Shown: positions 18,509 through 27,045 of the stretch, piece by piece
Layout of the letters: every line of letters begins with the position of its first letter
How positions within the stretch are numbered: position 1 is the first letter of the stretch
Assembly: GCA_030765725.1 (NCBI GenBank)
Contig: JAVCDF010000005.1
Span: 1 to 64,000 of the forward strand
From: Candidatus Chlorobium antarcticum
Lineage (GTDB): Bacteria > Bacteroidota > Chlorobiia > Chlorobiales > Chlorobiaceae
Direction: 5' to 3'
DNA length: 64,000 nucleotides
Notes under the pieces: model-generated
Told to the model about the DNA's origin: nothing
The model's input: only the letters and a program-made list of their open reading frames with translations
Database searches by the model: none
Translations under genes and position numbers: made by a program

Positions 18509-19393
18509 TCAGTCAATCAGCTTGTTGATGTCGTACTCGAAAATACCCTCGGCGCCGGCTTTTTTTAGCTCGGGAATAAGCTTGCGGACCTCTTTTTCAT
18601 GAACAATAACCTCAAGGGCTACCCACTGGTCATTGGCAAGATGGGAAACCGTCGGCTGGCGAAGTGCGGGAATCATACCGGTAATCGCGTCCAGAGCAGA
18701 TTTCGGAGCATTCATCTTCAGCCCCACCTTGCCCTGAGCATTGATAGCCCCCTCGAGCATCAGTGCCATACTCTCAATTTTTTCCCGCTTCCATGGATCA
18801 TCCCACGAACTTCTGTTGGCAATCAGCTTGGTGTTCGACTCAAGAATGGTCTCCACAATGCGAAGCTTGTTTGCCCGGAGTGAAGAACCGGTTTCTGTCA
18901 CCTCCACAATGGCATCAGCAAGGTCCGGGGGTTTTACCTCCGTAGCGCCCCAGCTGAACTCAACCGCAGCATTCACACCATTCGACTCAAGATACTGCCT
19001 GGTGATGTTGACAACCTCCGTGGCAATGTGCTTTCCCTCTAAATCCTTCACCGATTTGACGGGAGAATTTTCCGGAACTGCAAGCACCCAGCGCACCGGC
19101 CGCATGGACGCCTTTGAATAGACCAGATCTGCAACCTCTACCACATCGGCTCCGGTTTCAATGATCCAGTCCTTTCCGGTAAGCCCCACATCAAAAGCGC
19201 CCAGTTCAACATAATGCGCCATCTCCTGTGCTCTTATGAGTATGGCTTCCAGCTCATCATCATCAATCGAGGGGAAATATGACCGACTCTGGACAGAAAA
19301 ATGAAACCCTGCATTACCAAAAAGCTCTATTGTTGAATCCTGCAGACTCCCTTTCGGCAGACCAAGCTTCAGTACCTTATTCGAATTGCTCAT
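18509..19393 (-). CDS. hisG: ATP phosphoribosyltransferase, long form
   Basis: HisG catalyses the first step of histidine synthesis, condensing ATP with PRPP. The 294-residue length marks the long (HisG-L) form: two periplasmic-binding-like catalytic lobes (LGLPKGSLQ at the N-terminus; phosphate-binding [12 protein letters not shown] in the middle) plus a C-terminal ACT-like domain of about 75 residues for histidine feedback. It therefore does not need HisZ. ATG 19393 has AGGA 5 bases upstream; ATG 19399 is in frame. No other his gene is nearby, so the pathway genes are dispersed. Confidence 0.95.
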   Translation of the reverse strand: MSNSNKVLKLGLPKGSLQDSTIELFGNAGFHFSVQSRSYFPSIDDDELEAILIRAQEMAHYVELGAFDVGLTGKDWIIETGADVVEVADLVYSKASMRPVRWVLAVPENSPVKSVKDLEGKHIATEVVNITRQYLESNGVNAAVEFSWGATEVKPPDLADAIVEVTETGSSLRANKLRIVETILESNTKLIANRSSWDDPWKREKIESMALMLEGAINAQGKVGLKMNAPKSALDAITGMIPALRQPTVSHLANDQWVALEVIVHEKEVRKLIPELKKAGAEGIFEYDINKLID

Positions 19394-19410
19394 TGTCATC
19401 CTGTTTAGCG

Positions 19411-20148
19411 TTATGACTCCTTCATTTGAAAAATTCCATGTTCAAATACCCCGTAAGGCGTCCCCCCCTCAATCCATGAACCGAGGTTGACATAGTGCGA
19501 CCCCTTTCGCGACAGCTCCTTAAAGCAGCCCGAATGGTTGTGACCACAGAGAAAATAGTCGAACTCCTGCTGCCCTGCGAGCGACTCGGCATACTCCCAG
19601 AGCCTGTCCGTCTCCATCACCCGGTTCCCCGGCTTATGGGTTCGGCTGAGCCGTGAAAGCCACTTCATGAGCCCCACTGCCAGATCCGGATGAAATCCAG
19701 TCAACAGGCCGAGATTAAAACGGTTCCTCACAAAGCGAGCAAAAAACTTGTACCCCCCATCGCCCTCGCCAAGACCGTCGCCATGCGCAACAATGAACCG
19801 CCGCCCATCGAACTCAAATGAAAGAGGTCCGTCAACGGTGTCAACAGTTCTGACGCCCAGTTCGCGGTCGAAAAAATGGCCAAGATAAAAGTCATGGTTG
19901 CCCGGCAGATAAGTGACCCGAACGCCCCGTGCCGCAAGCCCCGACAATAAACACAAAAAACCCGTAAATCCCTTTGGAATCACATGGCGGAACTCCATCC
20001 AGTAATCAAACACATCGCCAAGCATATAGAGGGCGTCTCCTTCCCTGAAGCCGGCAAAAAGACGCGCGAGCCCCTCCAGTTTCCGCTGCTCCTCCCCTTC
20101 GTCCTGAAGTCCGAGATGAATGTCGCTGATGAAATAGATGGCCGCCAT
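19411..20148 (-). CDS. lpxH: UDP-2,3-diacylglucosamine diphosphatase
   Basis: The 245-residue calcineurin-like metallophosphoesterase hydrolyses UDP-2,3-diacylglucosamine to lipid X and UMP in lipid A assembly at the inner membrane. Metal-binding motifs are all present in order: [22 protein letters not shown] and CGHNH. It lies close downstream of the kinase-like gene and 18 bases before hisG, in an apparent polycistron of unrelated functions. Confidence 0.92.
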   Translation of the reverse strand: MAAIYFISDIHLGLQDEGEEQRKLEGLARLFAGFREGDALYMLGDVFDYWMEFRHVIPKGFTGFLCLLSGLAARGVRVTYLPGNHDFYLGHFFDRELGVRTVDTVDGPLSFEFDGRRFIVAHGDGLGEGDGGYKFFARFVRNRFNLGLLTGFHPDLAVGLMKWLSRLSRTHKPGNRVMETDRLWEYAESLAGQQEFDYFLCGHNHSGCFKELSRKGSHYVNLGSWIEGGTPYGVFEHGIFQMKES

Positions 20149-20172
20149 CGAATGCCAGTTCAGAAGTTCATG

Positions 20173-20856
20173 TTACAGGAAACTGGCCGCAGCAATGACG
20201 GTAACGGGTATGGCTATATTGTCAACCTCTCGGGGGCTCACCCCTTCAACCACCGTTGCAATCAGGGCGATGAGAATGATTCTGCCGGCGTCAAACGCCT
20301 CAGGCACAATCAGGTGCACAAAAAAGAGGCCGGCACCCACCGCTCCCGCGAAAAAGGCAAGACTGCCCTCCACCGTCTTGGGGCTCATAACCTCATACTT
20401 GATTTTTCCATAACGGGTGCCAACAATCGGCGCAAGACCGTCACCCCAGCCAAGTATGGCCATGGCCAGCACACCCTCGAATTGTTTGTAGTACACGGTG
20501 CCGCAAATCATGGCCACCGCCACGAAGTACAGGGTACCTCGAAGAAGCTCTTTCCGCTCACCTGTGCGGGTCATGGTTTTCACTGCCTGATCGTCATCAG
20601 CGGCAAACAGCCCTTTCTGTAAGAGAAGCAGCGCCCAGACGGCAAACACGGCAACATTGAGATACTGCGTCCAGTCGCCATCAATGAACAGGGGAAGAAA
20701 AATAATGACCGAGCCGGCGCAGATATGGGTAATTTTGCGGCTGATATCCCGAGGAAGTCCGCGTTTGGTCACCAGATAATCCATGAGAGGAGGAACGCTG
20801 AAAACATAGGCAAACGAAAGCAGCGCTGCAAAAGCGTTATGCTGAAGAGTATCCAT
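20173..20856 (-). CDS. Phytol/polyprenol kinase-like integral membrane protein
   Basis: A 227-residue protein with six or seven hydrophobic helices. The motifs RKITHICAG, GWGDGLAPIVGTRYGK and SPKTVEGSLAFF match the CTP-dependent polyprenol kinase family, which includes plant VTE5 phytol kinase, farnesol kinase and yeast dolichol kinase. These enzymes phosphorylate an isoprenoid alcohol for reuse. Here the gene directly follows bchK, which attaches the farnesyl tail to bacteriochlorophyll c, so farnesol or phytol salvage for pigment esterification is the best guess. The family is supported by sequence; the substrate is inferred only from context. Confidence 0.8.
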   Translation of the reverse strand: MDTLQHNAFAALLSFAYVFSVPPLMDYLVTKRGLPRDISRKITHICAGSVIIFLPLFIDGDWTQYLNVAVFAVWALLLLQKGLFAADDDQAVKTMTRTGERKELLRGTLYFVAVAMICGTVYYKQFEGVLAMAILGWGDGLAPIVGTRYGKIKYEVMSPKTVEGSLAFFAGAVGAGLFFVHLIVPEAFDAGRIILIALIATVVEGVSPREVDNIAIPVTVIAAASFL

Positions 20857-20885
20857 GGGGCTCTTTAGTTAAAGCGGATTAAAAA

Positions 20886-21890
20886 TTATGCCTGCATGTA
20901 TTTGACGCCTATCATTCCTGCAATGATCAGGTTATTGACCAGAAAAAGCACATTGTTGGCCACCTGAAATCTCAGAAAGGTATTGTGTTCCTGCACATCG
21001 CTCTTTCCTATGGCATTGCCGAAGCCGTCATCAACAGCCCCCTGCATAAATGCTATCCCCCCTTTGGGATCCATCAGTAGCTGAGCCTGTATGACAACAT
21101 TCACCCCAAGACCCAAAATCACAAGCACCATCGGCACAGTGAATCCCCAGGTGAACGAAAGCCAGGCCAGAACAGCAAAAACCACATCAATAATGGCAAA
21201 GGCCACCAGAAAGGTGTTTCTGGAACCAATCATGACGGGGAGTGACTTGAGCCCCCCCTCACGGTCCCCCTCGACTGATTTAAAATCATTGAGTATTATC
21301 AACGCAACGGCCATGAAGAAGTTCAGGGCTGCAAGCCAGACGATTTCAGGACGAATGTCACTGAACAGTGCATTGCCCGAAAGAAAGGTGACAAAACCAT
21401 ACGAAAACCCGGCACTGGGGGCGGAAGCGAAAATGTTCTTTTTCAGCTTTAAAGGTGGGGCGGAATAGATGTAGGCGACAAAGAGAGCGGAAAAAATCAT
21501 GCCCATGATGACCATCCCGCGAAATCCTCCTGTATCAAGACCAACATAGATGCCTATCCCAATGGCAAGAAGCAGGACGACAATACAGTTCATGAGAGCC
21601 TCTTTCTTGGTCAGCCGTCCTGAAGGGATCGGCCGGGTCGGCTCATTGACCATATCAAGCTCAAGATCGAAATAATCATTCACGGACTGGCTGAACCCGG
21701 TGCCAAGTGGCCCGTACATTAAAAAAACAGCCAGCAGAATGAGAAAATCGTGGGGAGTCGCCTGCATTGATCCTGAGGCCATGGCGCCGCATGCAAGACC
21801 GGGAAACACGCTTATCCAGGTAACCGGATCAAGCAGTTCAAGATGTGCTCTGAGTTTGTTGACGAATCCGGATGCCGGAGATGTTGCCAT
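20886..21890 (-). CDS. bchK: Bacteriochlorophyll c synthase, UbiA prenyltransferase family
   Basis: The 334-residue integral membrane enzyme esterifies bacteriochlorophyllide c (or d/e) with farnesyl diphosphate for chlorosome pigments. It has about eight or nine hydrophobic helices and two Asp-rich Mg-diphosphate motifs, NDYFDLELD and DFKSVEGD. NEPTRPIPSGRLT is typical of chlorophyll synthases. The choice of BchK over BchG (bacteriochlorophyll a synthase) or ChlG rests on the neighbourhood with cruC and the kinase-like gene, as recalled from C. tepidum. The family assignment is firm; the paralogue less so. Confidence 0.85.
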   Translation of the reverse strand: MATSPASGFVNKLRAHLELLDPVTWISVFPGLACGAMASGSMQATPHDFLILLAVFLMYGPLGTGFSQSVNDYFDLELDMVNEPTRPIPSGRLTKKEALMNCIVVLLLAIGIGIYVGLDTGGFRGMVIMGMIFSALFVAYIYSAPPLKLKKNIFASAPSAGFSYGFVTFLSGNALFSDIRPEIVWLAALNFFMAVALIILNDFKSVEGDREGGLKSLPVMIGSRNTFLVAFAIIDVVFAVLAWLSFTWGFTVPMVLVILGLGVNVVIQAQLLMDPKGGIAFMQGAVDDGFGNAIGKSDVQEHNTFLRFQVANNVLFLVNNLIIAGMIGVKYMQA

Positions 21891-21967
21891 GTGTTACTGC
21901 ACTCCTGAAGCCTGAATGGGGCTGTTACATTGAGAAAAAATGATTAAGCAATGTAAACAAATACCCT

Positions 21968-23314
21968 TCAAGAATAAAACACAGGCAGCACCCCTTTGTT
22001 GACTCCACTGAGCGTTACGGATGATGCTTTTGAGATAAGAACCCTCACAAGATCGCCCGGACGGGCCTCGCCCCGATCAAACACCACGGCCCGATTTGTC
22101 TGGGTCCTCCCTATCAGCTGCTCCGCCGAGCGACGGCTTTCCGACTCGGCAAGCACCTCAACCACCGAACCCACAGCCTCCTGCAGGAGCCCGGCAGAAA
22201 CACTCAACTGCAGGTCAATAATCTCCTGCAGTCTCCGCTTCTTCACTTCCAATGGGACCGTATCCTCCAGCGTTTTCCATGCCGCCGTTCCGGGGCGCGG
22301 CGAATAGTAGAACATGAACGCGGCGTCATAACGAACCTCCCGCAAGAGAGTGAGGGTTGCCTCATGGTCCTCATCCTCCTCACCACAGAAACCCGCAATG
22401 ATGTCGGTTGTGAGGGAGACCCCCGGAATACGGCTGCGAAGAAGGGCCACTGTGTCACGGTACTCTTCAATACCGTGGCCGCGGTTCATCCGCCCAAGAA
22501 CCCTTGTAGAACCCGACTGAACCGGCAGATGGACATGGCTGCAGATGTTCCGACTTTCGGCTATGGTTTCAACGAGATCACGGGAAATATCTTTGGGATG
22601 CGAAGTGGTAAAACGGATTCGGCAACCGGGAGCCTCCATGCTAACGGCACGGAGCAGCGAGGCAAAATCCCTGCCCCCCTCCAGATCGGCATAGGAGTTC
22701 ACATTCTGACCGAGCAGGGTGATTTCACGATACCCCCCGTCCACAATCCTGCGAACTTCATCCATAACTGCCCCAAAAGGCTGACTGTGCTCACGGCCTC
22801 GGGTAAAGGGGACAACACAGAAAGCACACATGTTGTTGCACCCGCGCATGACCGGCACAAAAGCTCCCACCCCTTCCGGGCGCTGAGGGTCAATGCCGGC
22901 ATATGTTTCCTCAATCCTGAAATCAAACGCCGCGGGCCGGTTGCCGGCTGCAGCATCCTGAAGCAGTACGGGTAGGGTTCGATAGGTATCGGGGCCGGCC
23001 AGAAAATCAATTGCGGGAAACATCTCAAGCATTTCTCTCTTAAGATGTTGCGGCACACAGCCAGCCACCCCCACCAGAAGTGATTTTTTTCGCTTTTTGG
23101 CACCCCGAAGGAACTGCAGATAATGGGTTATCCGCTCAACGGCATTCTCCCTGACGGCGCAGGTATTGAGAATTACAATGTCCGCTTCCTCTTCGCTGCC
23201 AGCAACCCTGTATCCAACATCCCGAAGGATTGCCGTGATGATTGAGGAATCCGCCAGGTTCATCTGGCAGCCGAAGGTATTGATATAAAACGACCGTCCT
23301 GTCTCGTTCTTCAT
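21968..23314 (-). CDS. miaB: tRNA-2-methylthio-N6-dimethylallyladenosine synthase
   Basis: MiaB adds a methylthio group to i6A37 of tRNAs reading UNN codons. The 448-residue protein has the UPF0004 domain with three Cys for the auxiliary [4Fe-4S] cluster (FGCQMN, LNTCAVREN, AGCVPQ), the radical SAM motif CNNMCAFC near residue 160, and a C-terminal TRAM domain. GRTQTNR in the TRAM region fits MiaB rather than MtaB or RimO. It lies directly after the Fe-S assembly genes on the same strand, a functionally sensible arrangement. Confidence 0.95.
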   Translation of the reverse strand: MKNETGRSFYINTFGCQMNLADSSIITAILRDVGYRVAGSEEEADIVILNTCAVRENAVERITHYLQFLRGAKKRKKSLLVGVAGCVPQHLKREMLEMFPAIDFLAGPDTYRTLPVLLQDAAAGNRPAAFDFRIEETYAGIDPQRPEGVGAFVPVMRGCNNMCAFCVVPFTRGREHSQPFGAVMDEVRRIVDGGYREITLLGQNVNSYADLEGGRDFASLLRAVSMEAPGCRIRFTTSHPKDISRDLVETIAESRNICSHVHLPVQSGSTRVLGRMNRGHGIEEYRDTVALLRSRIPGVSLTTDIIAGFCGEEDEDHEATLTLLREVRYDAAFMFYYSPRPGTAAWKTLEDTVPLEVKKRRLQEIIDLQLSVSAGLLQEAVGSVVEVLAESESRRSAEQLIGRTQTNRAVVFDRGEARPGDLVRVLISKASSVTLSGVNKGVLPVFYS

Positions 23315-23322
23315 ACTATAAG

Positions 23323-23934
23323 TCAGGACCCGAAATGGAGATGCTTGAACTTGCCAAGCAGGCTTTCGGCCTCATCTTTGCACTGACCGCATACCGTTCC
23401 GAGCTTGGTCCGCTCCTGCAGCTCAAAATAGGTTCGTGCCCCTTCCAGCACAGCCTCTTCAATGTCGTGATCGGTAATGTTCATGCACTGGCAGACAATT
23501 TTCGCCTTCTCCTCCATCACTCTGTCTTCCATGCCATTGCGCACATAGTAGTTGTTGATGGCCGCGCGAAGCGCCTTGTCGCCCAGCACCGAACAGTGAA
23601 TCTTGTTCTCGGGAAGACCGCCGAGCGCTTTGGCAACATCCTTTGGCGAAACATTGAAAGCCTGCTCAAGCGTCATCCCTTTCACCATCTCCGAAAGAAT
23701 GGAGGTACTGGCAATTGCGCTGGCGCAGCCATAAGTTTTCCACTGGCAGTCTGTAATGACCTGCTTCTCAGCGTCAACCATTATCACCACCATCATCTGG
23801 TCGCCGCACTGCAGGTTGCCCTCCATGCCCACGCCGTCAAACGCATCGATATCCTCACCCTGCATAATGTTCTTCGGGTTCATAAAATGCTCTTTCAGTG
23901 TCTCGCTGTATGCCCACTCACCTGCTTGCAGCAT
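23323..23934 (-). CDS. nifU: NifU/IscU-type Fe-S cluster scaffold with BFD-like [2Fe-2S] domain
   Basis: The 203-residue protein combines an IscU-type scaffold (about residues 1-130) with a bacterioferritin-associated-ferredoxin-like domain. The scaffold cysteines sit in NLQCGD, YGCASA and IHCSV; the permanent [2Fe-2S] cluster cysteines are CQCMN and CGQC near the C-terminus. The third Nfu-type domain found in Azotobacter NifU is absent. It overlaps the upstream cysteine desulfurase by 17 bases, so the two are coupled and form the sulfur donor/scaffold pair. Confidence 0.9.
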   Translation of the reverse strand: MLQAGEWAYSETLKEHFMNPKNIMQGEDIDAFDGVGMEGNLQCGDQMMVVIMVDAEKQVITDCQWKTYGCASAIASTSILSEMVKGMTLEQAFNVSPKDVAKALGGLPENKIHCSVLGDKALRAAINNYYVRNGMEDRVMEEKAKIVCQCMNITDHDIEEAVLEGARTYFELQERTKLGTVCGQCKDEAESLLGKFKHLHFGS

Positions 23935-25114
23935 GTGCTCCTCCTTTTATGTATGCCGTTGACATGTTTCTGACTCTTGAAATTGTACCCGGCAGAACAT
24001 CCAGCAGATATTCCACCTCTTCCATCGTTGTCTCCCTGCCCATGCTGATTCGTATCGACCCATGCGCCCGCTCCGCATCCGACCCTGTAGCAAGAAGCAC
24101 ATGGGAAGGATCAAGCGAGCCCGACGCACATGCCGAACCGGTTGACACGGCTATCCCCTCCAAGTCCAGATAGAGAAGGATAGACTCCCCCTCTGCACCC
24201 GGGAAGGAGACATTGAGCGTTCCGGCCAAAGACTTGGTCGGGTGCCCGTTAAAATAGATGTCATCAATCCGCTCTTCAATACCTTTCCACAGCACCTCTT
24301 TCATACCAAGAAGACGAGCCTCCTCGTCATGCATTTCGAGTGCGCGCATTTCTACAGCCCGTGCCATGCCGAGAATACCGAGGGTATTTTCAGTCCCGGC
24401 GCGTCGCCCTTTTTCCTGATGGCCACCTCGAATCAGCGGACAATAGGGAATTCCCTTCTTGACGAAGAGCGCTCCCACACCTTTAGGACCGTAAATCTTG
24501 TGAGCCGACATGGTCAGGAAATCAACACCCAGCTCGCGAACATCAACGGGAATCTTGCCAACCGCCTGTACCGCATCGGTATGCATGAATGCTCCGCTCT
24601 CGTGAACCATTTCAGTGATTGCCCCAATATCCTGCATAGTGCCAATCTCATTGTTGGCCATCATCACCGACACCAGACCCACATGGTCTCCCAGCATCCC
24701 TTTCAGCTGGTCAAGATCTATACGGCCGTACTGGTCAACATCGAGATACTCAACATTGACCCCGCGATGCATAAGGCACTCCGAAGTTTCCAAAACACAG
24801 GGGTGTTCTATTTTCGTCGTGATGATTGAATTGCGCATGGAGGTACCGGGAATGCACTGGCTTGATGCGCAGACAAAGAGCGAGAGAACCGTATTGTTCG
24901 CCTCTGAACCACTTCCCACAAACACCACTTCCTGGTCATCTGCGCCAATGAACTGCGCAACTTTGTGGCGTGCATCCTCAACATTTGCCCGAGCCTCGCG
25001 CCCCCAGGAATGCATGCTGGAGGGATTGCCGAACATGTCCATCGCAGCCATCATTTCCTTCTTCACCTCCGGATGAAGAGGCGTTGTGGCATTGTTGTCA
25101 AAATAAGCCTTCAT
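23918..25114 (-). CDS. iscS: Cysteine desulfurase
   Basis: The 398-residue PLP enzyme converts cysteine to alanine and delivers persulfide sulfur to the adjacent scaffold. The PLP lysine is K206 in SAHKIYGPKG and the persulfide cysteine C329 in STGSACASGS, the longer-loop arrangement typical of group I (IscS/NifS) enzymes. HTDAVQ and the N-terminal FDNNATTP are intact. The gene overlaps the NifU-like gene and sits 30 bases after cysK. Whether it is better called nifS cannot be decided from this window; no nitrogenase genes are present here. Confidence 0.93.
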   Translation of the reverse strand: MKAYFDNNATTPLHPEVKKEMMAAMDMFGNPSSMHSWGREARANVEDARHKVAQFIGADDQEVVFVGSGSEANNTVLSLFVCASSQCIPGTSMRNSIITTKIEHPCVLETSECLMHRGVNVEYLDVDQYGRIDLDQLKGMLGDHVGLVSVMMANNEIGTMQDIGAITEMVHESGAFMHTDAVQAVGKIPVDVRELGVDFLTMSAHKIYGPKGVGALFVKKGIPYCPLIRGGHQEKGRRAGTENTLGILGMARAVEMRALEMHDEEARLLGMKEVLWKGIEERIDDIYFNGHPTKSLAGTLNVSFPGAEGESILLYLDLEGIAVSTGSACASGSLDPSHVLLATGSDAERAHGSIRISMGRETTMEEVEYLLDVLPGTISRVRNMSTAYIKGGAHAASR

Positions 25115-25144
25115 TGCACTTCCTACTTTATTTTAAAAACCTGT

Positions 25145-26080
25145 TCAGTCCTCCTCAAACAGCCAGGTGGACAGATATCTTTCACCGCTGTCGGGAAGGA
25201 GTACCACAACCGTCTTCCCTTCCATCCCCTCCCTTCGGGCAATATCGAGCCCCGCCTTCAGTGCGGCACCTGACGATATTCCCACAAGAATCCCCTCCTT
25301 CAGGGCCAGTTCCCGAGCGGCATCGCCCGCATCTTCGCCCTTCACCCTCACAACTTCGTCTATAATCTCCATGTTCAGCACCGGCGGCACAAACCCTGCC
25401 CCGATACCCTGAATTTTATGGGGGCCCGGCTGCCCGCCCGACAGTACCGGCGAATCCTCAGGCTCAACGGCCACAATCCTCACTCCCTTGCAGTTCGCCT
25501 TCAGCACCTCGCCAACACCGGTAATGGTGCCTCCGGTTCCCACTCCCGCAACAAAAAAGTCAATCGAACGATCAGTGTCCTCCAAAAGTTCTACAGCAGT
25601 CGTCCGGCGATGCGCCTCAGGGTTGGCAGGATTGCTGAACTGCTGCAGCATAAGGCTCCCGGGAATCTCCTCCAGAAGCCGCTCCGCCTCTGCGATAGCC
25701 CCCTTCATCCCCTCCGAACCCGGCGTAAGCACCAGTTCCGCGCCCAGAATCTTCATCAGGCGCCGCCTCTCCACACTCATGCTGTCGGGCATCACCAGCA
25801 TCAGCCGAATGCCCTTTGCCGCACAGGCAAATGCCAGCCCCACTCCGGTATTGCCACTTGTCGGCTCAACAAGAATCGTCTCGGGTCCTATCCCGCCTGA
25901 GCTCTCCGCATCTTCAATCATCGACACCGCTATACGGTCCTTCACGCTCGACATGGGGTTGAAGGACTCAAGCTTCACCAGCACCTGCGCCCTGCAGCCT
26001 TCGCTGATGCGACGCAGTCGCACAAGCGGCGTGCGGCCTATTGTTTCAGTAATGCTGCCATAGATGGTTTGCATGGGCAA
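25145..26080 (-). CDS. cysK: Cysteine synthase A (O-acetylserine sulfhydrylase)
   Basis: A 311-residue PLP enzyme that makes cysteine from O-acetylserine and sulfide. The PLP lysine is about K47 in SSVKDR. The substrate loop PTSGNTG and the PLP phosphate loop GTGGTITG are intact. It provides the substrate for the cysteine desulfurase that follows 30 bases downstream, forming a cysK-iscS-nifU-miaB run. In a sulfide-oxidising phototroph, sulfide is freely available for this reaction. Confidence 0.95.
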   Translation of the reverse strand: MPMQTIYGSITETIGRTPLVRLRRISEGCRAQVLVKLESFNPMSSVKDRIAVSMIEDAESSGGIGPETILVEPTSGNTGVGLAFACAAKGIRLMLVMPDSMSVERRRLMKILGAELVLTPGSEGMKGAIAEAERLLEEIPGSLMLQQFSNPANPEAHRRTTAVELLEDTDRSIDFFVAGVGTGGTITGVGEVLKANCKGVRIVAVEPEDSPVLSGGQPGPHKIQGIGAGFVPPVLNMEIIDEVVRVKGEDAGDAARELALKEGILVGISSGAALKAGLDIARREGMEGKTVVVLLPDSGERYLSTWLFEED

Positions 26081-26257
26081 GTGAACTCAACGGAGCCTGT
26101 TTAAAAAAAGGGAAAATACCCAATAAACTGTTTCCATCACAACGCCACCGGCTTTTAATGGCCAGCCATACCTCCGCCATGACAATTGTGAACTCCAGAA
26201 ACAGTATACAGTATGCAATCACAAAAGGACAACAATAAATTCCATTTAGTCAGACTT

Positions 26258-26894
26258 TTATAGTCTTATTTCAATAACCAACAAAGGCGGCCTTTTCAAC
26301 CGCTCGTCCGGAACTGCCTGCAGAATGTGCTCCAGAAGGAACTCACATCTGTTGCAATGGTTCCGGTGAAGCTCTGCCGCCTCAGCCACTAAACCAGCCG
26401 AAGCAGTTGAATCACGGACAGCCGCCGAAGAGAGCTTTTCTTCATGGCCACCTGAGAAAAACGAGACCGCTCCGGCAACAATAACAAGCAGTGCGGCAAG
26501 TGCCATAATGATATAAACAATGTTCTTTTTACCGAAACCCCGCACAAAAAAATAGAAATCACTGTTCCGGAACGCAGCAGGAGAGGATAACTTCAGATAA
26601 TCGGAAAGACCGGTCTCCTTCAGCCCGATAAGAACCCCCAGCTCACGACGGCAAGCATTGATACGCTCATCATCACCAACGCCCATCTCCCGAGCATACT
26701 CCTTTATATAAGCAAACACATATGCGCACGAAAGAAAAGAAAAGTCCCCCATCCTCAAGCTTTGAAAGATGATGTTCCTATATTTTCAGGAGGCGGCTGA
26801 CTTCATGAAGCGACAGTCCTCGAAAAATCCTTGCCGCCTTAAGCTCAACGGCAATCCTCGCCAGTGCTGAATCTGGTGATAGAGGGGCTGACAT
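26258..26894 (-). pseudogene. RodZ-like helix-turn-helix membrane protein, broken by a stop codon and a frameshift
   Basis: From ATG 26894 the sequence encodes a RodZ-type HTH (LKAARIFRGLSLHEVSRLLKI), then an amber codon at 26780-26778 (codon 39), then EHHLSKLEDG. The frame is lost in a G5 run (26746-26750), and one base over it resumes as DFSFLSCAYVFAYIKEYARE. The joined product would have the HTH at residues 13-60, a helix pair, a transmembrane segment (IVYIIMALAALLVIVAGAV) and a short periplasmic tail. RodZ anchors MreB to the membrane in rod-shaped cells. The amber codon could come from CAG by one transition, and the frameshift is a single extra G. An open 166-codon remnant starting with TTG 26758 lacks the HTH. 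Decay, sequencing error, or less likely recoding would all explain this. Confidence 0.75.
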
Positions 26895-27005
26895 AATCAC
26901 AGTTCTCGTTTGCTGCTACAATGGAGGAAAGACAAAAATCTTTTACATATAAAACATTTTTTAATGGGTTTTTATACAGCACACAATATTCATTAACCAC
27001 ACAAA

Positions 27006-27037
27006 AACCCACAACCTTTTTTTAGAAAAAATGGGTT
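27006..27037 (-). terminator. Weak terminator-like hairpin after the lipoprotein gene
   Basis: AACCCA and TGGGTT enclose complementary T6 and A6 tracts and are followed by TTTG on the minus strand, 9 bases after the stop codon. The stem is AT-rich inside, so its strength is uncertain. Confidence 0.35.
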
Positions 27038-27045
27038 AAACGCAA

